Source: Chelydra serpentina (taxonomy: Eukaryota; Chordata; Testudines; Chelydridae). From it: a DNA stretch of 64,000 nucleotides. Of the stretch, positions 1 through 10,570 are shown piece by piece. How positions within the stretch are numbered: position 1 is the first letter of the stretch; every line of letters begins with the position of its first letter. The stretch spans positions 1,798,001 to 1,862,000 of the forward strand of contig JBAIAC010000042.1 of the NCBI GenBank assembly GCA_037349315.1, given 5' to 3'. A model generated the notes under the pieces. That model worked only from the letters and a program-made list of their open reading frames with translations, was not told the origin of the DNA and did no database searches. A program made the position numbers and the translations under genes.

Positions 1-245
1 CATGATATCACGCTGCTACCCTGTGGCATGATGACCTCACAGCACGGCCATTATGTCACACTGCCCCCACCCCTGGGGTGCGATAACCTCATGGCACTGC
101 AGTCATGAAGCCACGCTGCCCCTTCATGGTATGATGACATCATAGGAAGTGATTTTAGTGCAGGGCAGCTCTGACATCACACTTCATCCACCGTGGCACA
201 ATGAGATCACAGTGGACATTTCCAGTACAGCAAAATGACGTCACC
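1..245. repeat. Degenerate CRE-like minisatellite
   Basis: Variants of a CATGATGACATCAC-like unit recur every 30-50 bp (near 1, 28, 80, 129, 170, 197 and 231). The last copy contains a perfect TGACGTCA (236-243), a consensus CRE/ATF site. The stretch lies within the first intron of MRPS18B, read on the minus strand. Copies are diverged, so this is an old tandem repeat. No coding potential is seen. Confidence 0.5.
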
Positions 246-316
246 CCGACAAAGTAATACATGCAAGGACATCACAGCACATGGCCCCAGCCGGCCCCCT
301 TAGCCCCGCTCCTTAC

Positions 317-406
317 CTGGGCCCAGAAGAGCCTCGGGAGCAGAGCCAGCCCAGGCAGGCTGCCCGCGGCCCTTCGCAGTAACGTGGTACCCATGGAAGC
401 CGCCAT
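317..406 (-). CDS. MRPS18B: MRPS18B exon 1 (mitochondrial ribosomal protein S18B), partial
   Basis: Mitochondrial small-subunit ribosomal protein of the bS18 family; it acts in the mitochondrial matrix as part of the mitoribosome. Only exon 1 is in the window; the gene continues off the left edge. The minus-strand ATG (404-406) has a good context (A at -3, G at +4). It opens 30 codons starting MAASMGTTLLRRAAG, followed by a GTAAGG donor at 316-311, phase 0. The peptide has Arg, Ala and Leu, no acidic residue, and looks like a mitochondrial targeting presequence. It resembles the human start (MAASVLNTVLRR). Position supports the call: in human, MRPS18B lies head-to-head with PPP1R10 about half a kilobase apart. 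The exon was read from the splice site and is shorter than the open frame around it. Confidence 0.85.
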
Positions 407-1150
407 CTTGCGGTACGGTGAGCTGTGCGCATGCGGGGTGACTAACACAAATCAAAGCTACCTTGGCAGCCATCTTTTTGCACGTGACCACCGCATTGGC
501 GCGGCCACGCCTTCGCCTTTTAGTTTATTTTCTTTAACGACACGTCTATCTGGATAACGCGCTCCCGCGTGGGCTCGTCAGTTAGAAAGAGATGCTGCAA
601 AGACTAATAGATTTAGTTTGAAAAGGGCGGGATGATAACTGCGCATGCGCTGACACGTTTTGTTGGCGCGCCTGCGCACAGCTCGGAGCGGAATAAAAAC
701 TGCGCCACAAGATGAAGACAATACCGGGCGTTGGCCGCGCATGCGCACAACTTTCAGGACGACAGCTAAGGGAAAACAAGCGGCCCTGACATCGCGCATG
801 CGCGATATAGAGTCTCGTGATATTTCCGTAAGGGCGTTGCCCACCAGCCAAGTTCCGTCACCCCGCCCTTCCCCTTCGCGCACGCGCGCTGGGCCCCTTC
901 CTAACTGCGTCACAACCGTCGCCGATTTTAAAATTAATTTTCGAGCTTCCATCCTGCTCGCCCGTCGAGAGGGGATCCCGGCAGTCTGTTTCGCTACCGT
1001 TTTTTAATCGGTTCTCGAGGAGCCGGCCGTTGGGTAAAAGGAAGGAGGGGGAGCGGAGAGGAGGGAAGCTTTGTTCTCGCGCCGCAGCGCGAGCCGGAGG
1101 GGCCGGGGCCGGAGCCGCATATAAAAGGCGCCACCCGCGCAGCGTTCGGC
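407..1150. promoter_or_regulatory. Divergent CpG-rich MRPS18B/PPP1R10 promoter with NRF1-site cluster
   Basis: CpG-rich spacer between MRPS18B (minus) and the probable first exon of PPP1R10 (plus). NRF1-type motifs (GCGCATGCGC and close variants) lie at 426-435, 640-650, 671-679, 737-747 and 793-804. The copy at 791-806 is a perfect 16-bp palindrome, ATCGCGCATGCGCGAT. A USF-type E-box CACGTGAC is at 481-488. YY1-like sites (minus-strand AAGATGGC) lie at 467-477 and over the MRPS18B start codon (399-410). NRF1 and YY1 are known regulators of nuclear genes for mitochondrial proteins, which fits MRPS18B. Binding is inferred from motif match only. Confidence 0.75.
1120..1127 (+). promoter_or_regulatory. 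TATA box, plus-strand promoter (PPP1R10 side)
   Basis: TATAAAAG sits about 30 bp upstream of CATTCTTGGG (1151-1160), which would make transcription start near 1150. It faces toward PPP1R10. A TATA box inside a CpG-rich housekeeping promoter is not typical, so the main start sites could also be dispersed upstream. Confidence 0.5.
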
Positions 1151-1171
1151 CATTCTTGGGTCTGGTTAGAG
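1150..1171 (+). other. PPP1R10: Probable noncoding first exon of PPP1R10
   Basis: A strong donor (GAG followed by GTGAGT, intron starting at 1172) follows the TATA box by about 45 bp. The next secure exon on this strand starts at 15469 and holds the PPP1R10 start codon. The simplest reading is a short 5' UTR exon spliced to it. Human PPP1R10 also has noncoding 5' exons and a multi-kilobase leader intron next to MRPS18B. The exon start is estimated; further leader exons may exist (possible acceptors near 1604, 3402 and 3477). Confidence 0.45.
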
Positions 1172-4100
1172 GTGAGTACTGAGCTCCTAGGAGCGCCAGG
1201 CTGGGGTACAGGGTGGGGGCGGGCGGGAGGGGTGGTGTTGGGGGGCTGCTGTTAGCCCTTCTGAATGACCTTGATCACTAGAAATGTCTGCTGCTAATTA
1301 ACCCCCTGGGTCTGAGGCAGGGAACTGGAGCTTTTAATTGAAACTGGTTTTCTATTTGAACCATGGAACTCCAAGCCCCCCCAATGGGTGGTCTCCCCTA
1401 AAATCCCCATTTTCATTTCTGGACCCCCCTATTGACCCCTTGTCCCCACAGGTTTGCAAAAATTTCCAACAGCCTAGATCCCAGTGATTTGAAAAATCCC
1501 GGTTTTGCCAAATCTTGTATTTTTGTGGTAACATTTTGGGGGGGAGGGGTGCCTGTATCTAAAAATGCTCATTGCGGTGTTTTTTTCCTTCTCTTCTGTT
1601 CCAGGTTGGTTTGGTCTTGAGACTGGCGTCGAATTTGCTACCGAGAAAGAGAAAAATCCCCCCCCACTTGGTCCTTGGAAGACACAAAAAAGCAGCCACC
1701 ATATTTTCGACCGTCCTTGGGAAGCCAGCCGTTCAAATTCTTTGTGACCTGAAGGAAACTGCCACTTAAACATACCAAAAGACCAAACAAAAAATAATTA
1801 GCAACAACCTGTCCTGATCCTTTTTTTAAATCAAGCAACTTTTTGCATCTCTTTATCTCGACAAACCACCAAAAATCCCCAAAAAGTTGCTGTATTTTTT
1901 TTAAAGCCATGACCAAAAACAAATCAATTATTTTTTTTCTTTAAAATACACCACTTTAATCAAACAAAAAAAATAACAAACCTTGAAGCGCTGTCGACGA
2001 GAAAAATTATTGGATAGTAAGTGTCGAATTTTCAACCAACTGACCAAAAAAAAAATTCCTCCTCTGTACCAAAAAGAATTAACGCCAGGAAGAAACCAAA
2101 AATGTGTATATAATTGAGAGGAAAGTAGGCTTTGTTTCAAGATGGTTAACCCTTAAAAGTCAGGCATTTTGCAAAATATGAATGCATATTTATAAGGAGT
2201 ACGACGGTCTCTTAGACAAATCCATCGTCTCCACGAATATGAAGGGTTAATGAGCTCCCACACAAAAGATGGCGGTGACTGAGCCATAAAGTATCGCTTC
2301 TTTGTGTGGGAGACGAGGAAAATGAGCAATCTGTACATAAAGATTGCAGGGTAAGGCTGTAAGTGGCGAGGGAAGCAAGAAAGATCTATAGCATTAGCCA
2401 ATGATGGGTTGGTTTAAAAAATAATTTACCTTACAGTGATATGTCAAATCCATTTATTTTTAAATTCAATGTAATTGTTAGGGTTTTTTTGTGTGATTTA
2501 ATTTTTTTTAGAACCCGGAGTTCCACTTTATTGTATTTGCATATATATGTAGTAGCTGGAGAAAAAGGGCAATCTTTAAGAATTGGGTGGCAATCTAGAA
2601 ATAAAGATTGCAAGTGATGGTTTTTTAAAAAAAACCTCAAATTTTGTTAAAATTCAGTAACTTATTTTTTAAAAGATCAGCATGAAATTTGATAACATTT
2701 AGACTCCAATTATAATGAAATCAAATGTGCTTTTAAAAATGTGATTCTCGCTTTCTATTTCCCCCTCCCTACTAAAGATGGCGAAGCTGTTTTGTCTCCT
2801 TGTCTTTGTTCCTGGCAAGCAGCATTTTTTTTTTTGTTGCAGGTTGATCCAATTTTTTACTCCCCTTTTTTGCCCCTCCCATACTTTGGAGGGGGACAAA
2901 TTAGCCCCCCTCCCCCCGAATTGTGATGGGGAGATTCTGTAGTGAATCTTCAGCTCACACTAACAAGAATTGAATTCCCCCTTGTATTTTTAATAGGTGT
3001 AGATTTGTAGGATTGAGATTATGGGATACAAAGGTGTGTGTGTGTGTATATATATCTATATATATATGGTGGGGGCTGTATTGTTATATGAATTCCCTCT
3101 TAATAGATTCTGAAGCCTTTTTGTTTGTGGTTTTTTTCCCCTCCCCTCTCCCTTGTGCTTCTAAAATGGCGTCTGCCTCATTTTGTCTCTTCCTGTACAA
3201 AAGCAAGAACCCATGGGCAGGGAGGTGATGTAACCAGCTCTAAGCAAACTCCTCCCACCGACTGGCTTGCGTTTGGAGGCATGGGATGGAGGGAGTGAGA
3301 TGCGGGTGGGGGGAAGGAGGAGGGGAATGCACCCAGCGCGCCCCCACCTTCCCCTTTTTAAACTGATCTAACCAAATTCCACTCCTGGCTGTTTCATCTA
3401 CAGGAATTCTCTAGGTACAAGTTAATATGAATACAAAGTATGATCCTAAGTCCACCAGGTTTCTTTCTTTCTTATAGGTTTCAACATAACCCATGAGTTT
3501 GGACCTCTGCTCTCTTACTTGTCTGTCTTATCTGGCTGTCTTTGTAACTTACATTGGTTTCTATCCAGCTTCCATGCTCAGAAAAGCAGACGGTCTGCTT
3601 TGTCTCCCTCCTACTTTGGGATTTCACTGGTACCTTTTTTTCCCACTTTCCGAAGGGAAGTGCGGGGAGCATTCCTCTTGATCAGTTAATGTAATCTGAT
3701 TTGTTATAACAGATGTGAAATGCTATCACTGGACTCCAAAGGTGCTGTACATAACCCACAAATCTGTTGTCAAGGATATTCTGGGGGTGGGAGGGGTGCG
3801 TGCATTTTCTCCAGCCACACACACCCCAAGTGTCTTGTTGGGAAAGGTAAAAAGTCTTGTATTCAATTAATTTGCCACATTCCACAGTGCCATAGTTCCT
3901 GTACAATGTACTAGGAAAAGAAGTGATCATTAGGAAAAAAAGGGAAGCCCTCATCAAAGGGAGGGGAACAGCCACAATTCACGGGTAAGCAAACCTTTCT
4001 GGTATTAATTACATTTCACAACCTTCATTTCTGTTCCAGACCACTTTGCTTATTTCTTTTTGATTATTCTTCCATTGTCAACTCCGTGCAGTGACATCGA

Positions 4101-5964
4101 CTGATGCATGCAGAGGCTGTAAGGATATTTTGAGTCTTGATTTAAGAGCTTGCCAATCTGTTAAGACAACTACAAATTTAATTTTTTTGAGACTTTGCGT
4201 TAGAGAGATCTGGTTTCTTTTATCAGAACCAACCCATTGGATCTGCATGAACATCAGATAGCTTTTAACCAAGGAGAGGCTGCTTTTGTGACTGAGATCT
4301 TTTTTTCTTTTTTTTTAAACTGCTGGATTTTTTTTCTGAACTGTTTCTAACATGAAATGGGACTTCACAAGGCAGATTTTTTTCAAACCCAGCAGGTTAA
4401 ATACCCGCTGCAGTGTCCAGTGGTAGCATTTCATGCGATGTAAAGCAATTCAGCATTTTAGTCTCATATGGGGATTGAACAATACACAGCCTGTAATGGC
4501 CTGATCCTGAAGCATTGAGCCGCAATCCTGTTGAAGTCATTAAGAGTTCTGGGTGCTAAATTTCTCGGGATTGAGCCTTAGCCGCTAGGTAGGATGAGGT
4601 AAGTTGTATGCAAGCAGCAAACTTAGCAAAGGCCTTGTAGAGATTGTGCAGACGGGTGGGTCCGCTATAAGACTAGGACCATTTGCTGTGTTGCAGTTGT
4701 GTGCACTTGTAAATTTCCAAGCACACAGAAGACTAATGGAGGTGGAATATGCTAAATAAGGAAAATAAAAGATCCAGCCAGAGAGGTTGATGAAAGCAGC
4801 AATGGCTCTTGCAGCCTCTTAATAGGAATAGAAAATCTATTTAATTTTTTGAGAAAAACATTCAATGAGAGGAACGCTTTTTTTTTTTTTTTAAGCAAAC
4901 ACTAGGAAATAGACCAGAATCCATTCAGACATTTAAATAGACCACATGCTTGATAAGCCAAGGTTTATCAGGCAAAATTTTGGAACTGGGATCTGTGTCT
5001 GTAAAGGCATTTTCTTAAAAGCATTTGTAGACTTCATTCTAGGAAAAAATGTGATCCCCCATTTGGGAGATTTGAAGATGGGGTTAAAAATCAACTAAGT
5101 GAGGCTAAATGTGGGGTGAACACAGTGGGGACTGTCAGGCAATAGGCCTGCTAAAACTTTCTCTTGCCAGAAGCCTAAATGATTGCCGAACTAGCTGAGT
5201 TTATTCTATGCAGCCAGTGATCTTTGAAAGATAGATCAATAGGGGTCTGGCTAAAGATGGCTTTTAAAAGTATTTTAATACCACACTTAAAAAAAAAAAA
5301 AAAACCCAATACATGAAGTTTCTGTACCTTAGTAGCTCTTGGGGGGGGTATTAAGAGCACCCGATGTTTACTGAAGAAGGGGAGTGTAGCTTCTGTTAAT
5401 CAATTCTAGAACAAAAATCCTGTTAACAGAAGTCATCTGGTCCTGCTGTCTTTCTTCCCTCACCTTCCTGAAGTTGTAATCTCATGGTCTCGCTCATGTG
5501 GGTGAGGATATGAGATGGGGTTTGAGAAGTAAGACACTGAGATGCTAAAGGGACAAAGATACTGTGCCAAAAGCTGAACCCTTTGCTGTAGCACAGTCAC
5601 TGACAGGTTCTCCGTCACATTTGAAGCCTCAGTTATGCTGAGACCATATGTGGACACGGTATTGTAAAGATCACTTCTGATTTGAGGTAGCTTGGCCTCT
5701 TGGTGAAACTCAGTTTAGTGTTTAGACCCCAGGGACAATAAATCAGTTGTGAGGAAATCAATAGGTCTCTGAATACATGGGGGGGGGGGGGGGCAGATCT
5801 TAAAATTTAAAGATCTGGCTGAATTTAGTTTTGGTTTAACTCTGCTGTAGTCACTTCAGTGACTATTTTGTCCTTCCTTTCAAAGGGAAGGGGAATACTT
5901 GTGTTTTGTAGATAGACTAATCCTAGTTTCCTTGCCATAGGTGAAAGGGGAGGATTGTCCTGTT

Positions 5965-6145
5965 AGAGCACAACACTGAGAGTCAGGACTCCTAGGCTGT
6001 GCCTAGATTTGGGAAAGAGTGTAGATAGTGCCGGAGGATTTGGTGCTTGGGGCTCATGGATCATGTGTGTCTTGATGGGAGTGTGGTAGTTAGGAAAAGG
6101 GGCAGGGGCTGTCTGGGAGTCCGGACTCCTGGATTCTAACCCTTT
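5965..6145 (+). repeat. A-family (MIR-like tRNA-head) repeat, diverged
   Basis: Two diverged copies of the GAGTCAGGACTCCTAGG / GGGAGTCCGGACTCCTGG motif, the B-box side of the A-family unit seen throughout the GC-rich part of the window. Confidence 0.5.
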
Positions 6146-6163
6146 GGCACTGAAATGGAGACA

Positions 6164-6295
6164 TTAGGGTGACCAGACAGCAAGTGTGAAAAATTGGGAC
6201 CGGGGGGGGGGGGGGGTGTTAATAGGAGCCTATATAAGAAAAAGCCCCAAATATCAGGACTGTCCCTATAAAATCCGGACATCTGGTCACCCTAA
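6164..6295. mobile_element. MITE with terminal inverted repeats (132 bp)
   Basis: Ends are inverted repeats: TTAGGGTGACCAGAC at the left and its near complement CTGGTCACCCTAA at the right. The interior has a G run (near 6200), then a segment reading AAATATCAGGACTGTCCC. It has no coding capacity. The flanks do not give a decisive target duplication, although a TA dinucleotide is present at both ends. I recall this as a common sauropsid element but cannot assign a superfamily. Confidence 0.65.
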
Positions 6296-9200
6296 CATAA
6301 GCAGATGAAGAAAAAGCCACAGGCTCATTTCCCCTTCCCCATCCCTACTGGGGACTGAAGTGGGAAAACGCTGTTAGCTTACTTTGTTGTTTCTAGAGTG
6401 CTTTGAGAGTCACAGCTAGAAGGTGTTACAGAAGGGTTATCAGGATGGTTTTAATCATGATTTAACAAACAGCTGTTTTTGTAATGTTACAGAAACTGGC
6501 AGTCCTCAGTCACTCCCCAGGGTTAGGATTAGAATACCAAGTCTTAAAAATCCTTTGTGATGTATATTAATAGGATTATAGGATATGAAGATGTCTGTCT
6601 TCATTGGAATAAAATCCTGATTCTATCTCTAAACTGTAAGTACAAAACAACTCTCCCTGTGGTCTCCAGTCATATGGGATCTAACTTCTCAGCTGTACTG
6701 GAACACTACTTGTGGAGGGGTTTAAATCCTAATAGATCAGTAGCTGTGCTTTGCTTGTGGTATGTCATCTGTCCTCTGTATCCTATCCCATCCAGACCCT
6801 CAAGGCTCTGTATCTGTGCCATGTCCATAGCTGCTTGTAGCCCCTTTGGATATGCTTGCTTCAGTAAATCCCATCACCCATAGCGTTCAGAAATTGACCC
6901 AGTCTCTGCAGGATTCCTTTGTCTTTGGGGGCGGGAGCACACAGCTGTCTTTCTCTTAAATTGGCACAGCCGTGTAGTTTTGACGCTCTTACGTCAATAC
7001 TGACTGGCTAGATCTTGGCAGTGGATAAATATAGGTTGCTCTGAAGAGAGTCCCTGTTGTATGACCCACTGCTTAAAATCAGCTCCCTGTGTCCTCCTTG
7101 GCTTATTATTGCCCATAGGCGCTCTCATTAGCTCTGGAAGAAATTAACTAGATCCCTTACAAAGGGGTGAACCACAATTTCAAATCTAACTGGACTAAAA
7201 ACTTTTCCATCTTTTTCACTCTAGGCTCCCAAGAGATGGAGTTTAAAATACAAGGCTGAAATCGTAGCATCTAAAAATGCCTTTACCTGTGTTTAACTTC
7301 AGCTCAAACCCAAAGGATATTTTGAAATCTGTCATGGGAAAAAGTTTGGTTACTTCCTCTGTTTCTCACAAAGGAGCAAGCTAGTTCATATTTTGTTTCT
7401 ATTCAATTTCACTTCTGGTTCTCTGCCCTTAAAGCTGCAATGTTTGGGTTGCAAATTGGTGGTTGTTGAATTTTGCTGAACTTGTTAGATCTTGTAAATT
7501 TGTTTAGTCTGCTTAAAAAATGTCTTTTGTTCTTGTATCCTTTTAAGTGATAGTGAACCAGTTCTATGATTCATGTTCTAGGATAACCTCTTTTTGGCTA
7601 ACAAGTGTGTACCTAATGCTGCTCTTCCCCCTTACCAGCTTGACCTGTTCTGATTTTTTTTCAGAAGGAAGTAATCTGTTGACTCATACATTGACTGTAC
7701 CTTGTAAATGATCATGCTATTTGTGTATTTACAGAAATGGCCTTTAATGTTGGGTAGAAATATGTAAGAATATTGCTTAAAAGTTCACATCACTGGAAGC
7801 ATTTCTTGCACCATGTAAACTGTAGGCCTGATGTTCAGACTCAGACTTCAGTTGAAATCCCAGATAGTCAGGATTTCTGAACATCCATATTAGGATTTGG
7901 AGCTGGAAGCTAATCTTTATCATGCACTCTGTTCTGCAAATAGCACAAATTGGTTTCTGCCCTGCTTCAGGACTAATTCAGCAAACATTGTCGATGCTTT
8001 GTTATTTAACCAGGATTAGAATTTAATGTTTGGGGGATGTAAGCCACTCACAGGTGAATCACTACTTTTTTGGTTAAATTCAAAGTGCAGCTGTACTCAG
8101 AAGCAACTCTGTAAAAGGCATTGTGTGGCTTTATTTGTCCCTGAACTCTAGATCCTGTTTAGTCAACTGGCAAATAAAAATGGCTATCTGCCAGCCCTGC
8201 AAATGCAGGCTGGGATTCCGTTGTCAAGCTGGGTTCAGTCTTGTTTTCATCAGGAATAGACTGTACAAATTAAGTTCTGCCTTCATTTAACCTGATTTCA
8301 GTAAGCTTACTCAGGTGAGTGAGCCTAGAATAGAATGTGGCACACTCCCTTAAAGCCTTTTTGGTTGGGTGGGGCTAACAGGGATCAAATGTGTTATCCT
8401 TAGTTAGCTGATCTGATTCTAATACACACACGAACCAGAGAAGATGCCTTTAGTCACTTTAAAGAGTAGAGCCATCCCTCAAGGGGTTATAGATTAGATC
8501 ACCCATCCTTTCAGTGGAGGTGAACACCTAACAGACATCATAGCTAAATTCTTACCTGTTCAATTATATTATGCTTACCTTTGATTACCGGTTTACAGCA
8601 CACAATGCTACAGTGCTCCACCCCAGAGGTGACTGCATTTCAGGAGCTGGAGTGAAGTGACCGAGCTGTAGCTTGTTTTTCTGGCTAGCTTGCTGTCTGA
8701 GAGCAATGTTTGTCTTAATCCTGTTCCTTCCTATGTCTGGCAGTAGAGTCTAAACAAGCTTGGTTATTTCCATAGCCAACAGCAGGCCAAATTTTCCAAC
8801 CAAAAATGCCTTAATTGTAGAAAGCCTAATCTATATACCTCAGTGCCCAGAACATGTGCAGATCTGAGCATTCAAATGCAGGGATTAGTGTTACTTTAAA
8901 AATAAGACACTAATGCCAGAGTATGACTAATACCGTAGGATCTGTTTGGGGATCTAGGATGAAAATGGTAAATAGACAACCATTTTCCATTATGTAAATT
9001 TCATATGAGGCATTTGTTCTCTATGAAGCAGGGGTATGTGACCAGCACTCTGGCACAAGTTTTGGTTTCTCTTAAGCCATTGACACAGCTTTCAAATCAA
9101 ATGCCCCTTTTGGGGAGGAATGAACGGAGACGTGCTGCTTGTGATGTGAACTTCTAGGGTGCATGCAAAACAGATAAAATGTTAATGACTTTGCCCGGAG

Positions 9201-9374
9201 TTTATCTTTGCCAAGAGTTCCTGCTAAAACTGTTGACCTTAGACTGCATTTTCCTCAAGTTAACAATAGAAAAGCTGTTTTCCTATAAATGCAACTTAAA
9301 ACTGTTCTTTAAAGTGTTTCTCTTCTGAAGCATGTTTCTAAATGGCATCTTGTCAAGTCACAGATAATGCCTTT

Positions 9375-9565
9375 CTCATCTAGTGCTTTTCATCAGTAGA
9401 TCTCAAAGCGCTTCACAATCTTTATAGTCTCTCAACACGTCTGAAGTAGAGCAGTGCTATTATCCCTGTTTTACACACTGGGAGCGTGAGGCCTAAAGTC
9501 ACCCAGGAAATCTAGTGGAGTGGGGAATTGCACAGAATTGGAAAGCCTAGGTTATAGTGCTCTAA
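9375..9565 (+). repeat. Ancient dispersed repeat
   Basis: Contains AAAGCGCTTCACAATC, then TATTATCCCTGTTTTACACA, then AAAGTCACCCAGGAAATC. This arrangement is typical of a very old amniote interspersed repeat (MIR/L2/CR1-like 3' region). Diverged and noncoding. Confidence 0.5.
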
Positions 9566-10072
9566 CACTGCACCCACACCCTCCCATTACAATGTGTCTG
9601 ATTGCAGAGCCAGATTTGTTGAGCTCTTGAGACTTGAGAATCAGACCAGCAGAATCTCTCTAATGGAGATGCACAAGCAATAAAAAAAAAAATTGCTGCT
9701 TTGATCCTGGGTTGGGTTTGTAAGGAGCCAGGTAGCAAAAACTTTCCTACATGTATAACCTGACACGCTGGATTTGGGATCATGGACACACAATGCCATT
9801 TCATAGCAGCTTTTCAGAGTGGAAAGAGATTTCCTTTTTATATAGCTGAGCTGTCTGACACTGCAATAGTCCGTGTTCAGGGTTTGTAACTTTGTCATGT
9901 TGCTTCAAGCCCCTTCCAGTTGACAATGGAAGCTATTGGCCCAGAGAGTGGGATTAAACTAGACACATAGTTGGCTAAAAGTGGACTTCAGTCTAAATTA
10001 GGCTTAAATGTGTAACTGAAACTTTAAATATGCGTTTTGATGTTTTCAGAGGTGAACTGTAGAGGTCTTGCT

Positions 10073-10285
10073 CAGAGGTTCTCAAACTAGGTGTGGTGAC
10101 CCCCTCAGGAAGTCATGAGGTAATTGGGGGCAGGTCACGAGCTGTCAGCCTCCACCCCCTGCTTCACTTCCAGCATTTATAATAGTATTAAATGTAAATT
10201 TAAAAAAATAATAATTTAGAAGTGGGGTCATACTCAGGCCTACTTTGTGAAAGGGGTCACCGGTACAAAAGTTTGAGAACCACTG
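10073..10285. mobile_element. Non-autonomous hAT-like DNA transposon (213 bp)
   Basis: Terminal inverted repeats: CAGAGGTTCTCAAACT at the left end and AGTTTGAGAACCACTG at the right end (10270-10285). This is the hAT/Charlie-type terminus. The interior is short and AT-rich. No 8-bp target duplication remains recognisable, so it is probably old. Confidence 0.7.
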
Positions 10286-10399
10286 CTGATGAAGGCTTGA
10301 GTTTAGGACAGGGGGTCAGTCGTTTTAGGAGACATGCAGAGCTGTTAGGTAAAGGGGAAATAACTTTTAGCTGTGCTTCGGAGAAAAGGTGCCATCTGG

Positions 10400-10570
10400 T
10401 TTGAGGCACAGGACTCCTGGGTTCTAGTTTCGTCTCTTGAGCAGGGAGCCTGGGAGTCAGGACTCCTGGGTTCTATTCCTAGCTTGACTACAGACTTCCT
10501 GTATGACCTTGGGTAGATCATATAACCTCCCTCTCTCTTTATATTTTTGTCTATAAAATGGGAATATTTG
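10400..10570 (+). repeat. MIR/CORE-SINE-like element (A family, with core and tail)
   Basis: Two tandem heads (ACTCCTGGGTTCTA, B-box-like GGGTTCTATTCC) are followed by TATGACCTTGGGTAGATC and a tail with ATAAAATGGGAATA. The order (tRNA-like head, core, LINE-like tail) is that of MIR-type CORE-SINEs. This is one of the more complete copies in the window and helps explain the head-only copies elsewhere. Confidence 0.6.

Noticed and set aside
578..1007. 124-aa minus-strand and 115-aa plus-strand frames in the promoter
   Set aside because: CpG-rich promoter sequence; no recognisable protein, and no donor or acceptor consistent with an exon.
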